This document shows positions 17,358-25,661 of a stretch of 64,000 nt of DNA, piece after piece. Each line of letters begins with the position of its first letter. Position 1 is the stretch's first letter. Made by a program: the position numbers and the translations under genes. The stretch comes from an uncultured Desulfobulbaceae bacterium. Its GTDB lineage: Bacteria > Desulfobacterota > Desulfobulbia > Desulfobulbales > Desulfocapsaceae. The stretch spans positions 16,805 through 80,804 of the forward strand of contig CAISPV010000006.1 in the NCBI GenBank assembly GCA_903887485.1. Direction: 5' to 3'. Under the pieces are notes generated by a model. It saw only the letters and a program-made list of their open reading frames with translations, ran no database searches and was not told where the DNA came from.

Positions 17358-17729
17358 ATGGCCGATTTTTCAGTGCTGGTGATCGATGATGAACAGGAGT
17401 TCGTCTCTACCCTGGTACGGCGTCTGCGTAAAAGGGGTTGGGAAAGTGAAGGGGTGTTGACCGGTGGCGAAGCCATACTCAAGATTGCGGCCGGTGACTT
17501 TGCGGTGGCGCTTCTGGATATGCGCCTTCCCGATATGGACGGCAGCCAGGTCCTGCGGGAAATAATGAAAATCAACCCGCAAACCCGGATTATTATCCTC
17601 ACTGGTCATGCCTCGGCCAGTGAGGGAGAGGAGGGGATTCGCAACGGGGCCTTTGATTATCTGATCAAGCCGGTGGAATTTGAAACACTCCTGGAGAAAC
17701 TTCAGGCGGCCAGAGAGCGAAGTCCATAA
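17358..17729 (+). CDS. Single-domain response regulator
   Basis: 123-residue receiver with VIDDEQEF, phospho-acceptor Asp in VALLDMRLPDMDG (about residue 54), Thr in IILTGHA and Lys in FDYLIKPVE. No output domain. Directly downstream of the kinase at 15627 and 111 bases before the TauE/SafE gene, so presumably the cognate partner of that kinase. Together with the 9464/9819 pair it makes a mirror-image duplicated kinase-receiver set around the sigma-54 activator. Confidence 0.92.
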   Translation: MADFSVLVIDDEQEFVSTLVRRLRKRGWESEGVLTGGEAILKIAAGDFAVALLDMRLPDMDGSQVLREIMKINPQTRIIILTGHASASEGEEGIRNGAFDYLIKPVEFETLLEKLQAARERSP

Positions 17730-17840
17730 GGCTATGTGCAGCAGGCCGGGGAAAAATAATCCAGGAACATGACAAGGTGCCTTGCAACCAAGGGGGTGCG
17801 AGGGTTTTTATTATTCAACAAGGTGAAAGGAGTAAAAGGA

Positions 17841-19148
17841 ATGAAATTTTTTAAAGAATTAAACCAGTTCATGCTGATGGGCGCCAGGGCTCATGCCCAG
17901 TGGGAACTTGATTGCTCGAACACCATCCTCCATGATCGCAAACGGCTGGCGATTTTGTGCCTGCTTATTGTCCCCATCCTCGTCGGCGGCGTGGCCTTTG
18001 CCGATGAGGTCGTTGGTCAGTTGCCCGGGATGCTTGGCGGCAAGACGGCCTATGCCCCGGCCTTTTACACCCCGACCATCTTCTTCGCTTCCATCGGAGT
18101 GGGTATCGTTGCCGGCCTGATCACCGGCTGTATTGGCGCAGGTGGCGGTTTTATTATTGCTCCCGCCCTGATGAGCGCCGGGGTGAAAGGTATCCTCGCC
18201 GTCGGCACCGACCTGTTTCATATCTTTGCCAAGGCAATCATGGGCAGCGTACTTCATCGCAAGCTGGGCAATATCTCTGTCGGTCTGGCTATGGTTTTCC
18301 TGATCGGTTCCATCGGCGGCGCCACCCTGGGCGGCTGGGTCAACCGAACCTTGTATGAGATGAACCCGGTGCTGAGCGATGCCTTCATTACCACCATCTA
18401 TGTCCTGATGCTGGGTTTCCTCTGCTCTTACGCGTTGATGGATTTTTTTCGTTCCCGCAAACCCGCTCCGGCGCAGAAGAGTTCTGATGTTGCGGCCGGT
18501 ACTGCCGGAATGACCAATCTGGCGAGAAAGCTTCAGTCTGTCAACCTGCCCCCCATGATCACCTTTGATGAGGGGATTACCCCCGGCGGCCGGAAGATAT
18601 CCTGGCTGTTCCTGGTGATCAGCGGCTTTGTGGTTGGTATGGCAGCAGCCATCATGGGCGTGGGTGGCGGCTTCCTGACCTTCCCAATCTTCGTTTATAC
18701 CCTTGGCGTTTCCTCCGCTACCACTGTCGGTACCGACATTTTTCAGATCATTTTCACCGCCGGATACGCCGGGCTTGGCCAGTATGCCGTTTATGGTTTT
18801 ATTTTCTACACCCTGGCCATGGGCATGCTGCTCGGCTCGCTTGTCGGCATCCAGATCGGTTCCCTGATCACCAAGGTCGTCAGCGGCTCTACCATTTGCG
18901 GACTGTATGCCGTCGCCACCTCGGCCGGTTTTGTCAACCGTGCTTTTGCCCTGCCTTCTAAGCTTGCCAGTATGGATGTTATCTCCATGTCGGCTGCAAC
19001 CGGCAAAATGCTGGAAACGGTGGGCACCTACATTTTCTTTGTGGTGCTTGGTTCCTTTGCCGTCTGGGTCTTCTATATCTTTTTCACCAATATCAGCGTC
19101 CTCAAGGGAGAGGATCACCTTTACGTCGCCAAGGAGGTAAAAGTATGA
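17841..19148 (+). CDS. TauE/SafE-family anion (sulfite/organosulfonate) permease
   Basis: 435-residue inner-membrane protein with about nine hydrophobic segments in two homologous halves, each marked by a Gly-rich loop: ITGCIGAGGGFIIAPAL (about 103-119) and AAIMGVGGGFLTFPIF (about 270-285). Family members export or import sulfite, sulfoacetate, taurine-type sulfonates or related anions; the substrate here is not known. It has a cytoplasmic N-terminal extension of about 35 residues before the first helix and a loop of about 65 residues between the halves. The track start at 17769 is less likely than the ATG at 17841, which has AAGGAG 9 bases upstream. Its stop overlaps the start of the 19145 gene (ATGA). 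Confidence 0.88.
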   Translation: MKFFKELNQFMLMGARAHAQWELDCSNTILHDRKRLAILCLLIVPILVGGVAFADEVVGQLPGMLGGKTAYAPAFYTPTIFFASIGVGIVAGLITGCIGAGGGFIIAPALMSAGVKGILAVGTDLFHIFAKAIMGSVLHRKLGNISVGLAMVFLIGSIGGATLGGWVNRTLYEMNPVLSDAFITTIYVLMLGFLCSYALMDFFRSRKPAPAQKSSDVAAGTAGMTNLARKLQSVNLPPMITFDEGITPGGRKISWLFLVISGFVVGMAAAIMGVGGGFLTFPIFVYTLGVSSATTVGTDIFQIIFTAGYAGLGQYAVYGFIFYTLAMGMLLGSLVGIQIGSLITKVVSGSTICGLYAVATSAGFVNRAFALPSKLASMDVISMSAATGKMLETVGTYIFFVVLGSFAVWVFYIFFTNISVLKGEDHLYVAKEVKV

Positions 19149-19843
19149 TTGCCAATAAAAAAGAGTTCAACGGTGGTCTGGCGCTCCATATTGCTTTTTG
19201 GGTCATTTTTGCCCTGCTGCTCTCACCGCTTTATCCTGGGCAGGGCAAGAAGGTAAATATGCTCGACTATATGGACAGTATGTACAATTCCATATCCAAA
19301 AAGTCGGCCTATTATGTTCCTGCTACCCAGAAAAAGATCGAGGTCTTCAAGGGAAACAACATCTCCCTGAACATTAAAGCTAATGCCAACCTTTCAATGG
19401 AAAGAATGACTTCTTTGATGCAGCATGCCGGCATGAAGGTCGAGGCCGGCGATAAAGAGATCAGGCTCAGCGGGGATCTTGGTGGGATGTTGAGTGCCAT
19501 TCTCGCTGATGCTGACTCCATGTTTGCCAATGACGGCAAGACTGTCAGCGCCAAATACGGGTTCGGCGAAAAACAGGTGATGTATGATTGGTATAATATC
19601 CTGAAGTCCATGGAGAAAAGCCTGGCCAAACAGGAGAAATTCGCCGAGTCAAAAGTGCTCTATCAGGTGCGGACTAAGACCGTTGAGCCATCCTATAATT
19701 ATTACGGGATTGAGGCGCAGAGTATTCAGGACAAGGCGGTATTGGTCATCTTGTCCCTGGTGGGATATGTGATCTATACCATGTGGTTTGGGTTTTCTAT
19801 CCTCTTTATGTTTGAAGGCTGGGGGCTCAAGCTTGAGCATTAA
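19145..19843 (+). CDS. Two-helix membrane protein coupled to the TauE/SafE permease, unknown
   Basis: 232 residues. One TM helix near the N-terminus (about 12-29), an extracytoplasmic domain of roughly 160 residues rich in Lys, Met and Asp, and a second TM near 195-222 followed by a short tail. I recognise no domain; the soluble part has no Cys pairs or nucleotide motif. The 4-base overlap with the permease argues that it is an accessory subunit or regulator of that transporter. It is the last gene of the unit, with a strong terminator 14 bases later. Confidence 0.75.
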   Translation: MIANKKEFNGGLALHIAFWVIFALLLSPLYPGQGKKVNMLDYMDSMYNSISKKSAYYVPATQKKIEVFKGNNISLNIKANANLSMERMTSLMQHAGMKVEAGDKEIRLSGDLGGMLSAILADADSMFANDGKTVSAKYGFGEKQVMYDWYNILKSMEKSLAKQEKFAESKVLYQVRTKTVEPSYNYYGIEAQSIQDKAVLVILSLVGYVIYTMWFGFSILFMFEGWGLKLEH

Positions 19844-19857
19844 GGGTATATTTATTG

Positions 19858-19903
19858 GCTGCTTGTTCCGGGTGCTATGCTGCCCGGAACAAGCAGCTTT
19901 TTT
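19858..19903 (+). terminator. Strong terminator after the TauE operon
   Basis: Perfect 15-bp stem GCTGCTTGTTCCGGG / CCCGGAACAAGCAGC with a 10-base loop and TTTTTT. Confidence 0.92.
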
Positions 19904-20009
19904 ATCAGGTTGATTGTTCATTACCCTTGGTGATTTTTTTGATATATTGAAAAAAAACCTCGCCTTTCGTTGAGGATGTATTCAGCCTGACCTGGCAAAC
20001 CCGCCCAGC

Positions 20010-22604
20010 ATGCAAGACCATTCCATGACCTCTCTTTTTGATCGCCTCACCTCTCTGTTCCGGAGCAAACCCAGGCTGAAGCCGGCGGAGTTACAGGCCG
20101 CTTTTCGCAGTCATTACAAAGAATTTCGTTCTCTGCTTACCGCGAATAATAACGCCCTGGAATTAATGGCGGAGATGGAGCAAGTCCTGAGCGCCGGTCA
20201 TTCCTTTGGGATGGCTTTTATTCGGGGTAACTGTACCGCTCTCACTGTGAATATCTATAAGATGATTCAGCATCTGAACAGGCTGGCCGACGGCAGATAT
20301 GCAGAGCTGGACCAACCCTTCAGGGATGTTACCAGGCGGCTTGAGCAGGTTATTGCCAGCCGGCCTGTGATCACGGAGGGGGTGATGATCCTGTCCATGG
20401 CTGAGGTGGATAGCAGCATGGTGGATCAGGTGGGTGAAAAAATGGCCAATCTGGGTGAGGTCAGAAACCGGGTGGGCTTAAGAACCCCGGATGGTTTTGT
20501 GATGACTGCTGCCGCTGGACGGCATTTTACCCAGGCCAATGATCTGCAGGTTGAGATCAATCGCCGTTTAAAGGGCCTTGATCTTGATAATCTGGAGGAG
20601 CTTTACACCGTCAGCGCCGGTATTCAATCTCTGATTGCGAACGCGCCGCTGCCAAAAGAGCTGGAGCAGGAGATCCTGGCCCACCATCAGCAACTTGTTA
20701 TTGACAAGGATCCCGAGCTATTGGTCGCCCTTCGTTCAAGCGCCATTGGTGAGGATCGTAGCAATGTCTCTTTTGCCGGCCAGTACCGGACCCAGCTCAA
20801 TGTCAGCAGCGAATTTGTCGGCCAGGCCTATAAAGAGATCGTGGCCGGAAAGTATAAAAGTCAGGCCATTGTTTACCGGCAGCAGCGGGGCTTTCGGCAT
20901 CAGGACGTACACATGTGTGTCGGCTGTCTGCGCATGGTGGATGCGGCCATAAGCGGAGTTCTTTATTCCCGGGCCCCGGATGATCCGCGCAGCAGGTTTG
21001 TCATGATCCAGGCGGCGCCTGGCCTTGCCGGCAATGTGGTGGATGGCAGCGCTGCAACCGAACAGTTCAGGGTCAGCCGGACAGCGCCTTATGATATCCT
21101 GGGTAGGCAATCTGGGGCGGGGCAGGTAGGAGGCGGGGTTGGTTCATTGTTGACACTGACCGCAGTCCAGGCAGCGGAACTGGCCGAGGTTGGTGTGCGT
21201 CTGGAAGAACATTTCGGCACTCCGCAGGATATTGAGTGGTCAATTGATCAGGCGGGGCTTTTGTATATCTTGCAAAGTCGTCCCCTGGGGCGGCCTGCTG
21301 CTGAGGAATCGTCGTGGCCACGCCAACACGATTCGAAGGAAGATGATCTGCCGCCCCCACTTCTGGCCGGCGGGGTCTGCGCCAGCCGTGGTGTCGGTTG
21401 TGGCCCTGTCTTTACGGTCCGGTCCAGTCTCGATCTGTTGCGATTTCCCAAAGGAGCAGTCCTGGTTGTTGAGACCCCTTATCCAGACTGGGCCAGCTTG
21501 CTGGACCGGGCGTCGGCGGTGATCAGCGAAACCGGCCAGATGGCTGCTCACCTTGCCACCGTGGCCCGTGAATTTGGCATTCCGGCCATTTTCGGGATGA
21601 AGCAGGCCTTGGCGGCCCTAGACAATCACAGCCTGATTACGGTGGATGCCACTGCGGCTAAGGTGTATGAGGGGCGGGTTGAACCCCTGCTGGCCCTGGC
21701 TCCACCGAGACCGAATCTCATGGTTGGTAGTCCGGTTTATAAAATACTGGTGGCGGCCATGGAGTATATTACGCCACTCAATTTGACCGACCCCGCTTCG
21801 CCTTTTTTTAGGCCCGAGTCCTGCCTGACCCTGCATGATCTTACCCGTTATTGTCATGAAAAGGCGGTGGTCGAGATGTTCAAGTTTGGTGAACGCTATG
21901 GCTTTAATGATAAGGCAGCCAAACAACTGGTGGTGGACGCCCCTTCCCAGTGGTGGGTGATTGATCTCGACGATGGTTTTAGCCCGGATTTTGACCCGGC
22001 GAGCCGTTATGTCGATCTCGGCCATATTGTTTCCGTGCCGATGCTGGCCATCTGGCAGGGGATGACTGCCTTTCCCTGGGCTGGTCCGCCGCCTGTCAGT
22101 TTGCGCGGGTTTGGTTCCATTATCTTTCAGTCCACCAGAAACCCCGGTCTTGATCCGGGGGTGCGCTCGGCCATGGCCGCAAAAAACTACTTTCTCATCT
22201 CCAGAAATTTCTGCAACCTGAGTGTCCGGCTTGGCTATCATTTCGCCCTGGTGGAGGCAAATCTGGGGGAGTTTCTCACCGAAAATTATGTCAACTTCCA
22301 GTTCAAGGGGGGAGCGGCCGATGAAAATCGTCGTCTGCTGCGCATTGGGTTGATTGCTGATATCCTGAACGAATTTGGTTTCCGGGTGGAGCAGAAGGCA
22401 GACGCCATGACGGCCAGGATTGAAAAAAAACCTGGTTCTTTCTTGCTGGAACGTCTGAAAATCCTCGGCTATCTGATTATTCACACCCGTCAGATCGACA
22501 TGGTCATGGGGGATGAGGGGATGGTTGCCCAGTATCGACAGAAAATAATGACTGATTTACAAACTTTCTTAGAAAAACCGGAGACGGCGGAGATGGAGGA
22601 ATGA
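20010..22604 (+). CDS. PEP synthase-like protein (PPDK N-domain plus swivelling domain)
   Basis: 864 residues. It contains an ATP-grasp-type PEP/pyruvate-binding domain, seen from RSSAIGEDRSNVSFAGQY at about 240-257 and IEWSIDQAGLLYILQSRPL at about 408-426, followed by the phosphohistidine swivelling domain with SETGQMAAHLATVAREFG (His514). The C-terminal 290 residues do not show the TIM-barrel PEP-binding domain of true PEP synthase or PPDK and match nothing I know. An N-terminal helical segment of about 120 residues is also extra. It may transfer phosphate from ATP to an unusual acceptor or work as a signalling phosphotransferase. A receiver gene starts one base after its stop. The start is uncertain (ATG at 20010 or 20025; neither has a good Shine-Dalgarno). 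Confidence 0.78.
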   Translation: MQDHSMTSLFDRLTSLFRSKPRLKPAELQAAFRSHYKEFRSLLTANNNALELMAEMEQVLSAGHSFGMAFIRGNCTALTVNIYKMIQHLNRLADGRYAELDQPFRDVTRRLEQVIASRPVITEGVMILSMAEVDSSMVDQVGEKMANLGEVRNRVGLRTPDGFVMTAAAGRHFTQANDLQVEINRRLKGLDLDNLEELYTVSAGIQSLIANAPLPKELEQEILAHHQQLVIDKDPELLVALRSSAIGEDRSNVSFAGQYRTQLNVSSEFVGQAYKEIVAGKYKSQAIVYRQQRGFRHQDVHMCVGCLRMVDAAISGVLYSRAPDDPRSRFVMIQAAPGLAGNVVDGSAATEQFRVSRTAPYDILGRQSGAGQVGGGVGSLLTLTAVQAAELAEVGVRLEEHFGTPQDIEWSIDQAGLLYILQSRPLGRPAAEESSWPRQHDSKEDDLPPPLLAGGVCASRGVGCGPVFTVRSSLDLLRFPKGAVLVVETPYPDWASLLDRASAVISETGQMAAHLATVAREFGIPAIFGMKQALAALDNHSLITVDATAAKVYEGRVEPLLALAPPRPNLMVGSPVYKILVAAMEYITPLNLTDPASPFFRPESCLTLHDLTRYCHEKAVVEMFKFGERYGFNDKAAKQLVVDAPSQWWVIDLDDGFSPDFDPASRYVDLGHIVSVPMLAIWQGMTAFPWAGPPPVSLRGFGSIIFQSTRNPGLDPGVRSAMAAKNYFLISRNFCNLSVRLGYHFALVEANLGEFLTENYVNFQFKGGAADENRRLLRIGLIADILNEFGFRVEQKADAMTARIEKKPGSFLLERLKILGYLIIHTRQIDMVMGDEGMVAQYRQKIMTDLQTFLEKPETAEMEE

Positions 22605-22605
22605 G

Positions 22606-22992
22606 ATGAACATGGGATTAAATATTCTGCTCATTGATGATGAATTCGATTTCGTGGAAACGACCTGCAAGCGGTTGATCCGCCGGGGGTATTCCGCCAG
22701 AACGGCCCTCACCTGTGCTGCAGGGTTGACAATTATCGAGTCAGGTTGGCCCGATATTGTGGTGCTGGATGTCATGCTTCCCGACCGGGATGGTATGGAC
22801 TTTCTGCGGGAGATCAAGGGGAAATGGCCGTCCCTGCCTGTTATTCTGCTGACCGGCCATGCCTCGATGCAGGCGGGCCTGTACGGTCTGGACTGTGGTG
22901 CCAGTGATTATTGTTTGAAGCCCATTGACCTGGAAACCCTGGTAGAAAAGATGGCCATTGCCCATCGGGAGAGTTGTCAGCTGGGGGCCTGA
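22606..22992 (+). CDS. Single-domain response regulator paired with the PEP synthase-like protein
   Basis: 128-residue receiver: LLIDDEFDF, phospho-acceptor Asp in IVVLDVMLPDRDG (about residue 54), Thr in ILLTGHA and Lys in SDYCLKPID. No output domain. The start lies one base after the PEP-synthase-like stop, so the pair is almost certainly co-translated; GGAGGAATGAG in the end of the upstream gene provides the ribosome site. No kinase is adjacent. Whether it receives phosphate from the kinases at 9819/15627, or whether the PEP synthase-like protein is its partner, is open. Confidence 0.9.
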   Translation: MNMGLNILLIDDEFDFVETTCKRLIRRGYSARTALTCAAGLTIIESGWPDIVVLDVMLPDRDGMDFLREIKGKWPSLPVILLTGHASMQAGLYGLDCGASDYCLKPIDLETLVEKMAIAHRESCQLGA

Positions 22993-23186
22993 AACAAACA
23001 AGTTCACCATTGAGGAAGTCTTTGAGGATACGCGTTGTTGCAAATGAGGTGGAGCCGGAGGTGTTTTGGTTGCGTCTTTACCCAACCATGCTTACCATCA
23101 AGATCAGTTCTGTTATGATTGTCCGGCGTTGATTGAAAGCGTCTTCTTTGCTGATGTGGTGATGTGTTCGCCTGTGGATCTCCTTC

Positions 23187-23819
23187 ATGAATGACTCAAT
23201 CCTGCAGTTTATTATCCTGGCCCCGCCTCTGTTTCTGGCCCTGACCGTCCATGAATTTGCCCATGGCTATGTGGCATTCCGGCTGGGAGACCCAACGGCA
23301 CAGAGAGAGGGGCGCCTGACCCTGAACCCGCTCAAGCATCTGGATCCATTGGGAACGATTGCTTTTTTCATCTTCCATCTTGGCTGGGCCAAACCGGTGC
23401 CGGTTAATCCGGCCTATTTTAAAGATCCGCAAAAGGATATGCTTTGGGTGGCCCTGGCCGGTCCGATTACCAATCTCGCACTGGCCGTAATCAGTGCCTT
23501 GATGGTTAAAGCAGTTGTGTTGCTGGCCCAGACCATCCCTTACTCTGCCATGGGAGAAGCAATTCTGGTTCCCCTGAGCAGCACCTTGATTGCCAGTGTC
23601 TGGATCAATCTGGTGCTTGGCATCTTTAACTTTCTGCCCATTCCCCCGCTCGATGGCAGCCGGATTCTTGCAGGAGTTTTACCCCCTGATCTTGCCCGTT
23701 CCTACGCGTCCATCGAACGGTATGGCTTTATCCTTCTCATCCTTCTGGCCGCCACTGGTGTCCTGTCTAAGCTGATTCTGCCTTTAATCAACTTTGCCAA
23801 CAGCCTGCTGCTTTCTTGA
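23187..23819 (+). CDS. Site-2 protease family (M50) zinc metalloprotease, short form
   Basis: 210-residue integral membrane protease with about five to six TM segments. The zinc motif HEFAH occupies residues 22-26, and the second metal-ligand motif is NFLPIPPLDGSRIL at about residues 149-162 (the D of LDG). This matches the short S2P/YwhC-like subgroup that lacks PDZ and CBS domains. Such proteases cut substrates within the membrane; substrates of this subgroup are largely unknown. It stands alone: 194 bases with no gene upstream, and a converging gene 27 bases downstream. Confidence 0.9.
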   Translation: MNDSILQFIILAPPLFLALTVHEFAHGYVAFRLGDPTAQREGRLTLNPLKHLDPLGTIAFFIFHLGWAKPVPVNPAYFKDPQKDMLWVALAGPITNLALAVISALMVKAVVLLAQTIPYSAMGEAILVPLSSTLIASVWINLVLGIFNFLPIPPLDGSRILAGVLPPDLARSYASIERYGFILLILLAATGVLSKLILPLINFANSLLLS

Positions 23820-23846
23820 GAGCACTTTGGAAAAGAGCTCGCTTGG

Positions 23847-25661
23847 TTATCGTTTTGCCTTTTCCACTGCCTGTTTGACCGAGACAGGATAGGGGGTATA
23901 TTTTAGCAGGGATTGGGGTAGATGGTTGCGGGCATTTCTGGCAGCGTCAAGCGTTGGATATTCCCCGTAAAAGAGGATGAATGTTGCGGGAGATGTTGTT
24001 TTTTTGAGTACGATAAATTTTTCTAATCCTTGCCGGCCTTCTTCGTGGAGGATCTCTTTGAATTTTTCCCCGGCCTGATCCGTAGCAAGAACCATGATTT
24101 GCAGGGTGAATTGGTCATTTTTTTCTCCGGCCAGCCATTTGTTGCCTGCGGTTAGACTTTTTCGAGGAAGCTGTTGGCTGATATTGGTTTTCAGCTCTTT
24201 CTTTCCTTTTAATAACAGCTCGTTGTTTTTTGTTACAGGCTCGGGGGTTAAATGCGGGATGGTAATTTTTTTAGGGATTTTTTTATCAGATAATAGCTGA
24301 ATCTCTGAAGATTTTTTTTCAACCAGCGGCGCAATTTCTACAGAGACCGGCTTGGCGACTGGCTCTGCGGCTGCCACCGGAGCTGGTTGGGCGGGCTTGG
24401 CGACTGGCTCTACGGCTGCCACCGGAGCTGGTTGGGCGGGCTTGGCGGCTGGCTCTGCGGCTGCCACCGGAGCTGGTGGGACCGGCTTGGCGACTGGCTC
24501 TATCGCTGCGACCGGAGCTGGTGGGACCGGCTTGGCGGCTGGCTCTGCTGCTACTACCGGAGCTGGTGGGACCGGCTTGGCGACTGGCTCTATCGCTGCC
24601 ACCGGAGCTGGCGGGACAGGTTTTTGGGCTACCTCTTTTTTGTTTGGTGCGGTCTGTTGCGGTTGGGGATGCGCTGTAATCTGCGTCTTCTCGGGTCTGG
24701 AAGGCAATACCTGTTTTTTTCCTTCTCTACTGACAGATAAAAACAGAAGAATGGCCAGGAGAATAATTCCAACCCCAATAGCTACTTTTTTCTGCATGAA
24801 CGGAAATGGCAGATGATGCGCAGGAGGCTTCCCGGCAATAAGATCGTCTGAGTTCCTGACATGCTCGAGCAATACCATGAAAGAAGGGTCATCGGCAGTG
24901 TTGTCGGCAGTATAAGATGATGAACGCAGGGACTCTTCTGCCAGCCTATTGATTTTCCTGAAATTGCCATGGGATACGGCGAGGATTTTTGCGGCTACTT
25001 CCCGGCTGAAGATATCTTTTTTTTCAAAGCCTGGACGTTGCTGCATGTAAAAATTCAGATATTGAAACGTGTCCTCTTCTGTTAATGGTGGCAGTACGAG
25101 ATGGAGCTCTTGCGCGCTCTTGAACGTGCATAAGGCGAGTTGTTCAATATGTGTATGAAATTCCATTCTGCCAAACAGGATAATCTGGAGTAACACCCCA
25201 TCTTCGTTGACCAGATCAATCATCTTGCGAATACGTTCCAGCGTTGCCAAATACAGTTTTTCTGCCTCATCAAACAGGATCAGAAGACGCATTCCTCGTT
25301 CCCGCAGGGTTCGAGCGATTTCCATCAGGAGATGCCCGCTCCCCATCGCGTTGTCCTTTATTGAAGAGTCGAGATTAAGCTTCAGGGTTATGACCTGGAG
25401 CACATAATCAAAAGATTCAACGGAGTAGGGAAAAGAAATCACCAGGTATGGTGCAGAGATCTCTTTTTCCAGGATTTTGCAGAGCATGGTCTTCCCATGT
25501 CCCTCTTCGCCGATACAGGTGATCAGTCTGGCAGAGTCTGCCACCGCATTCCGCAATGCTTCAAGAGTAGATCTTCGACCGTTATCAGGAAAAAATAACC
25601 CATGTTCAAAAGGGGATTGGTGGGCGTGCTGTTGTTCCTCTTGCATCTGTCCTGTTTCCAT
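23847..25661 (-). CDS. AAA ATPase with Pro/Ala repeat and C-terminal SPOR domain
   Basis: 604 residues. The N-terminal AAA domain resembles the ExeA/DamX-like family: Walker A GEEGHGKT near residue 52, Walker B LLILFDEAEKL near 128-138. A TM helix follows at about 293-311, then a long Pro/Ala-rich extracytoplasmic region with six 15-residue repeats (KPVPPAPVAAxEPxA type), and a C-terminal SPOR domain (about 525-600) that should bind peptidoglycan stripped of stem peptides at division sites. The combination suggests a protein anchoring an ATPase to the cell wall, as in DamX or ExeA-type secretion assembly. It stands alone on the minus strand and converges with the S2P gene. The repeat number is likely to vary between strains. 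Confidence 0.85.
   Translation of the reverse strand: METGQMQEEQQHAHQSPFEHGLFFPDNGRRSTLEALRNAVADSARLITCIGEEGHGKTMLCKILEKEISAPYLVISFPYSVESFDYVLQVITLKLNLDSSIKDNAMGSGHLLMEIARTLRERGMRLLILFDEAEKLYLATLERIRKMIDLVNEDGVLLQIILFGRMEFHTHIEQLALCTFKSAQELHLVLPPLTEEDTFQYLNFYMQQRPGFEKKDIFSREVAAKILAVSHGNFRKINRLAEESLRSSSYTADNTADDPSFMVLLEHVRNSDDLIAGKPPAHHLPFPFMQKKVAIGVGIILLAILLFLSVSREGKKQVLPSRPEKTQITAHPQPQQTAPNKKEVAQKPVPPAPVAAIEPVAKPVPPAPVVAAEPAAKPVPPAPVAAIEPVAKPVPPAPVAAAEPAAKPAQPAPVAAVEPVAKPAQPAPVAAAEPVAKPVSVEIAPLVEKKSSEIQLLSDKKIPKKITIPHLTPEPVTKNNELLLKGKKELKTNISQQLPRKSLTAGNKWLAGEKNDQFTLQIMVLATDQAGEKFKEILHEEGRQGLEKFIVLKKTTSPATFILFYGEYPTLDAARNARNHLPQSLLKYTPYPVSVKQAVEKAKR
24354..24623. repeat. 6 x 45-bp tandem repeat inside the SPOR-protein gene
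   Basis: Six in-frame copies of a 45-bp unit containing CCACCGGAGCTGGT, each encoding 15 residues of the KPVPPAPVAAxEPxA type. Units alternate between two variants (AIEPVA and AAEPAA), suggesting expansion by duplication of a 90-bp pair. This is a coding minisatellite, not a CRISPR array. Confidence 0.92.

Noticed and set aside
17770-17786. Sigma-54-like sequence TGACAAGGTGCCTTGCA before the TauE gene
   Set aside because: The -24 element lacks GG and the spacing to the GC element is one base too long.
17859-19118. 419-codon minus-strand ORF opposite the TauE gene
   Set aside because: Antisense shadow: rich in His, Gly, Asp and Gln with no hydrophobic core, and the plus-strand frame is a clear TauE/SafE permease.
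24354-24623. CRISPR array
   Set aside because: The 45-bp units are directly adjacent with no unique spacers and are in frame within a protein gene.
24352-24816. Gly/Ala-rich plus-strand ORF of 154 codons
   Set aside because: Produced by the repeat region read in antisense; the minus-strand AAA-SPOR gene explains the sequence.
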